Assembly: GCA_013152135.1 (NCBI GenBank)
Contig: JAADGX010000287.1
Span: 1 to 5,666 of the forward strand
DNA from: Chlorobiota bacterium
GTDB taxonomy: Bacteria; Bacteroidota; Ignavibacteria; SZUA-365; JAADGX01
DNA length: 5,666 bases
Direction of reading: 5' to 3'
Made by a program: the position numbers and the translations under genes. This document shows positions 4,693 through 5,666 of the stretch, one piece after another; the first letter of the stretch is position 1; each line of letters begins with the position of its first letter. Under the pieces are notes generated by a model. It was not told the origin of the DNA. It saw nothing but the letters and a program-made list of their open reading frames with translations, and did no database searches.

Positions 4693-5666
4693 ATGTTGCG
4701 TATTGTCTTTCGGATACTGATCCTCATCCTCCTGGTCGAAGCGGGAGCCTCGGCGGACACACGGTTCACCCACGTGCCAGTGAACGTGGCTGGCCAACTC
4801 CTCGACTACATTTTTCTCGATGTGACCGGCGATGACGTCGCCGATCTCCTGGCACTTTCGCGGAATAGTAAAGGTCTCGCCGTGCAAATCCACCATACCC
4901 GTCGCGGCATAGGTTTTTCAAGCGATCCGAATCAAATCATCCAGTTGCCGAAAGAGACGATGGCGGTTTGGGCGGGGACCTATCCCGCGCCGATCGGAAA
5001 AGCCATCGTCGCCCTGACGGTGGATGGCGTCTTCTATCTGCCCGGTCGCAAAAACTATTTTCCGAACGTTCGATGGAAATCACTGTATGCGACACGATGC
5101 TGGGACTTGCGGAATATCCAGGAGCCGGCTTGGATGCCGTTCATTCAGCCTCGACGGGACGGTGCGCTGGAACTGATTGTTCCGGAACAGGATGGTTTTA
5201 AAGTGGTCATCAAGTCTTCCAGGAATTCATCCGCCTCTCTCCTGCTGCCCGTGGATTTCTCGGTGATTTCCATGGCGGCTGGAAAGTACACTGAAGGCAA
5301 ACCGTGGCTTGGCCTTCTTTGGAAAGATATCAACCATGATGGTTCTCTCGATCTTGTCTGGGTGGATGAGAAGCATTGCCGTTTCGTCCTGGGATCGAAA
5401 AACGGATTATCAGGCGGGATCAAAGGCGGGCTGGATATTCCAGGGGCAACACATGTCCTTGCAGTGTCCGAAGCCACCGGCGACGGTGTTCCTGATGTGT
5501 TCCTGGAGCGGAACTCGGAGCCCGGTTTTTTCAAGACGAAGGAGTTGGACGTTCTCCTCATATCAGGACGACGGGATGGGATGCGGATTTCTTTTGCGGA
5601 AAATCCCGACCAGGTGTGGGAATTCAAAGGTGTCCAGGTTGTTCCCAGGGTCGTGGATTACAATGC
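4693..5666 (+). CDS. Secreted FG-GAP/VCBS repeat protein, probable beta-propeller (3' end outside window)
   Basis: The reading frame stays open for 324 complete codons to the window edge, so the protein is truncated only by the window. The N-terminus is a clear signal peptide: Arg3 and Arg7, an Ile/Leu core at 8-15, and cleavage after ASA at 19-21. The mature part contains repeats with aspartates at positions 1, 5 and 9 of the loop, as in the calcium-binding FG-GAP/VCBS blades of integrin-like beta-propellers. They are DVTGDDVADL at 43-52, DINHDGSLDL at 212-221, and EATGDGVPDV at 260-269, where Glu replaces the first Asp. A degenerate copy lies at 152-161 (QPRRDGALEL), and VVDYN at 320-324 looks like the start of another. 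Spacing of roughly 50-60 residues between the later copies fits propeller blades. Such proteins are secreted or surface-exposed, often in adhesion or ligand binding; the ligand here is unknown. No strong ribosome site precedes the ATG. Confidence 0.82.
   Translation, partial: MLRIVFRILILILLVEAGASADTRFTHVPVNVAGQLLDYIFLDVTGDDVADLLALSRNSKGLAVQIHHTRRGIGFSSDPNQIIQLPKETMAVWAGTYPAPIGKAIVALTVDGVFYLPGRKNYFPNVRWKSLYATRCWDLRNIQEPAWMPFIQPRRDGALELIVPEQDGFKVVIKSSRNSSASLLLPVDFSVISMAAGKYTEGKPWLGLLWKDINHDGSLDLVWVDEKHCRFVLGSKNGLSGGIKGGLDIPGATHVLAVSEATGDGVPDVFLERNSEPGFFKTKELDVLLISGRRDGMRISFAENPDQVWEFKGVQVVPRVVDYN

Noticed and set aside
4968..5201. Short + strand open frame of 77 codons
   Set aside because: It lies in a different frame inside the longer open frame with signal peptide and FG-GAP motifs, and its product has no recognisable features.
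5145..5627. 160-residue open frame on the - strand
   Set aside because: It is antisense to the FG-GAP repeat gene, Arg/Ser/Pro-rich and without a domain.

Overview
The window reads left to right with every gene on the + strand, and splits into two parts. The first (about 1-3539) is a tightly packed housekeeping operon: the 3' end of rpoZ (RNA polymerase omega subunit), then coaBC (two steps of coenzyme A synthesis), a family 4 iron-sulfur uracil-DNA glycosylase, and dnaB (replicative helicase). The junctions are a 1-nt gap, a 12-nt gap and a 1-nt overlap, so the genes are very probably co-transcribed and partly translationally coupled. The mix of transcription, cofactor, repair and replication genes suggests growth-linked expression rather than a single pathway.

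The second part (about 3540-5666) follows a 178-nt AT-richer spacer and holds two genes for exported proteins. The first is a complete 298-residue protein with a signal peptide, a small hydrophobic PGAGDIY-type module and a long soluble region. It resembles a family of uncharacterised envelope proteins. The second is a signal-peptide protein with FG-GAP/VCBS-type calcium-binding repeats, probably a beta-propeller. It starts at 4693 and stays open to the right edge, so its end lies outside the window. Neither gene is obviously tied to the upstream operon.

The organism looks like a bacterium of the FCB group (Bacteroidetes/Chlorobi/Ignavibacteria and candidate phyla such as Zixibacteria or KSB1), moderately GC-rich by eye. 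Two clues support this, both judged from remembered family patterns: the omega C-terminus has the PKPT...GK..YR form I associate with that group, and the CoaC domain carries PAMD and ASGL in place of the proteobacterial PAMN and ACGD. The lineage is an inference.

The most noteworthy points are an apparent CTG start codon for coaBC, the paired replacement of two catalytic residues of its decarboxylase domain (N125D and C158S in E. coli numbering), and the two uncharacterised exported proteins. I see no mobile element, CRISPR array, RNA gene or defence system. Most of the window is ordinary core genome.
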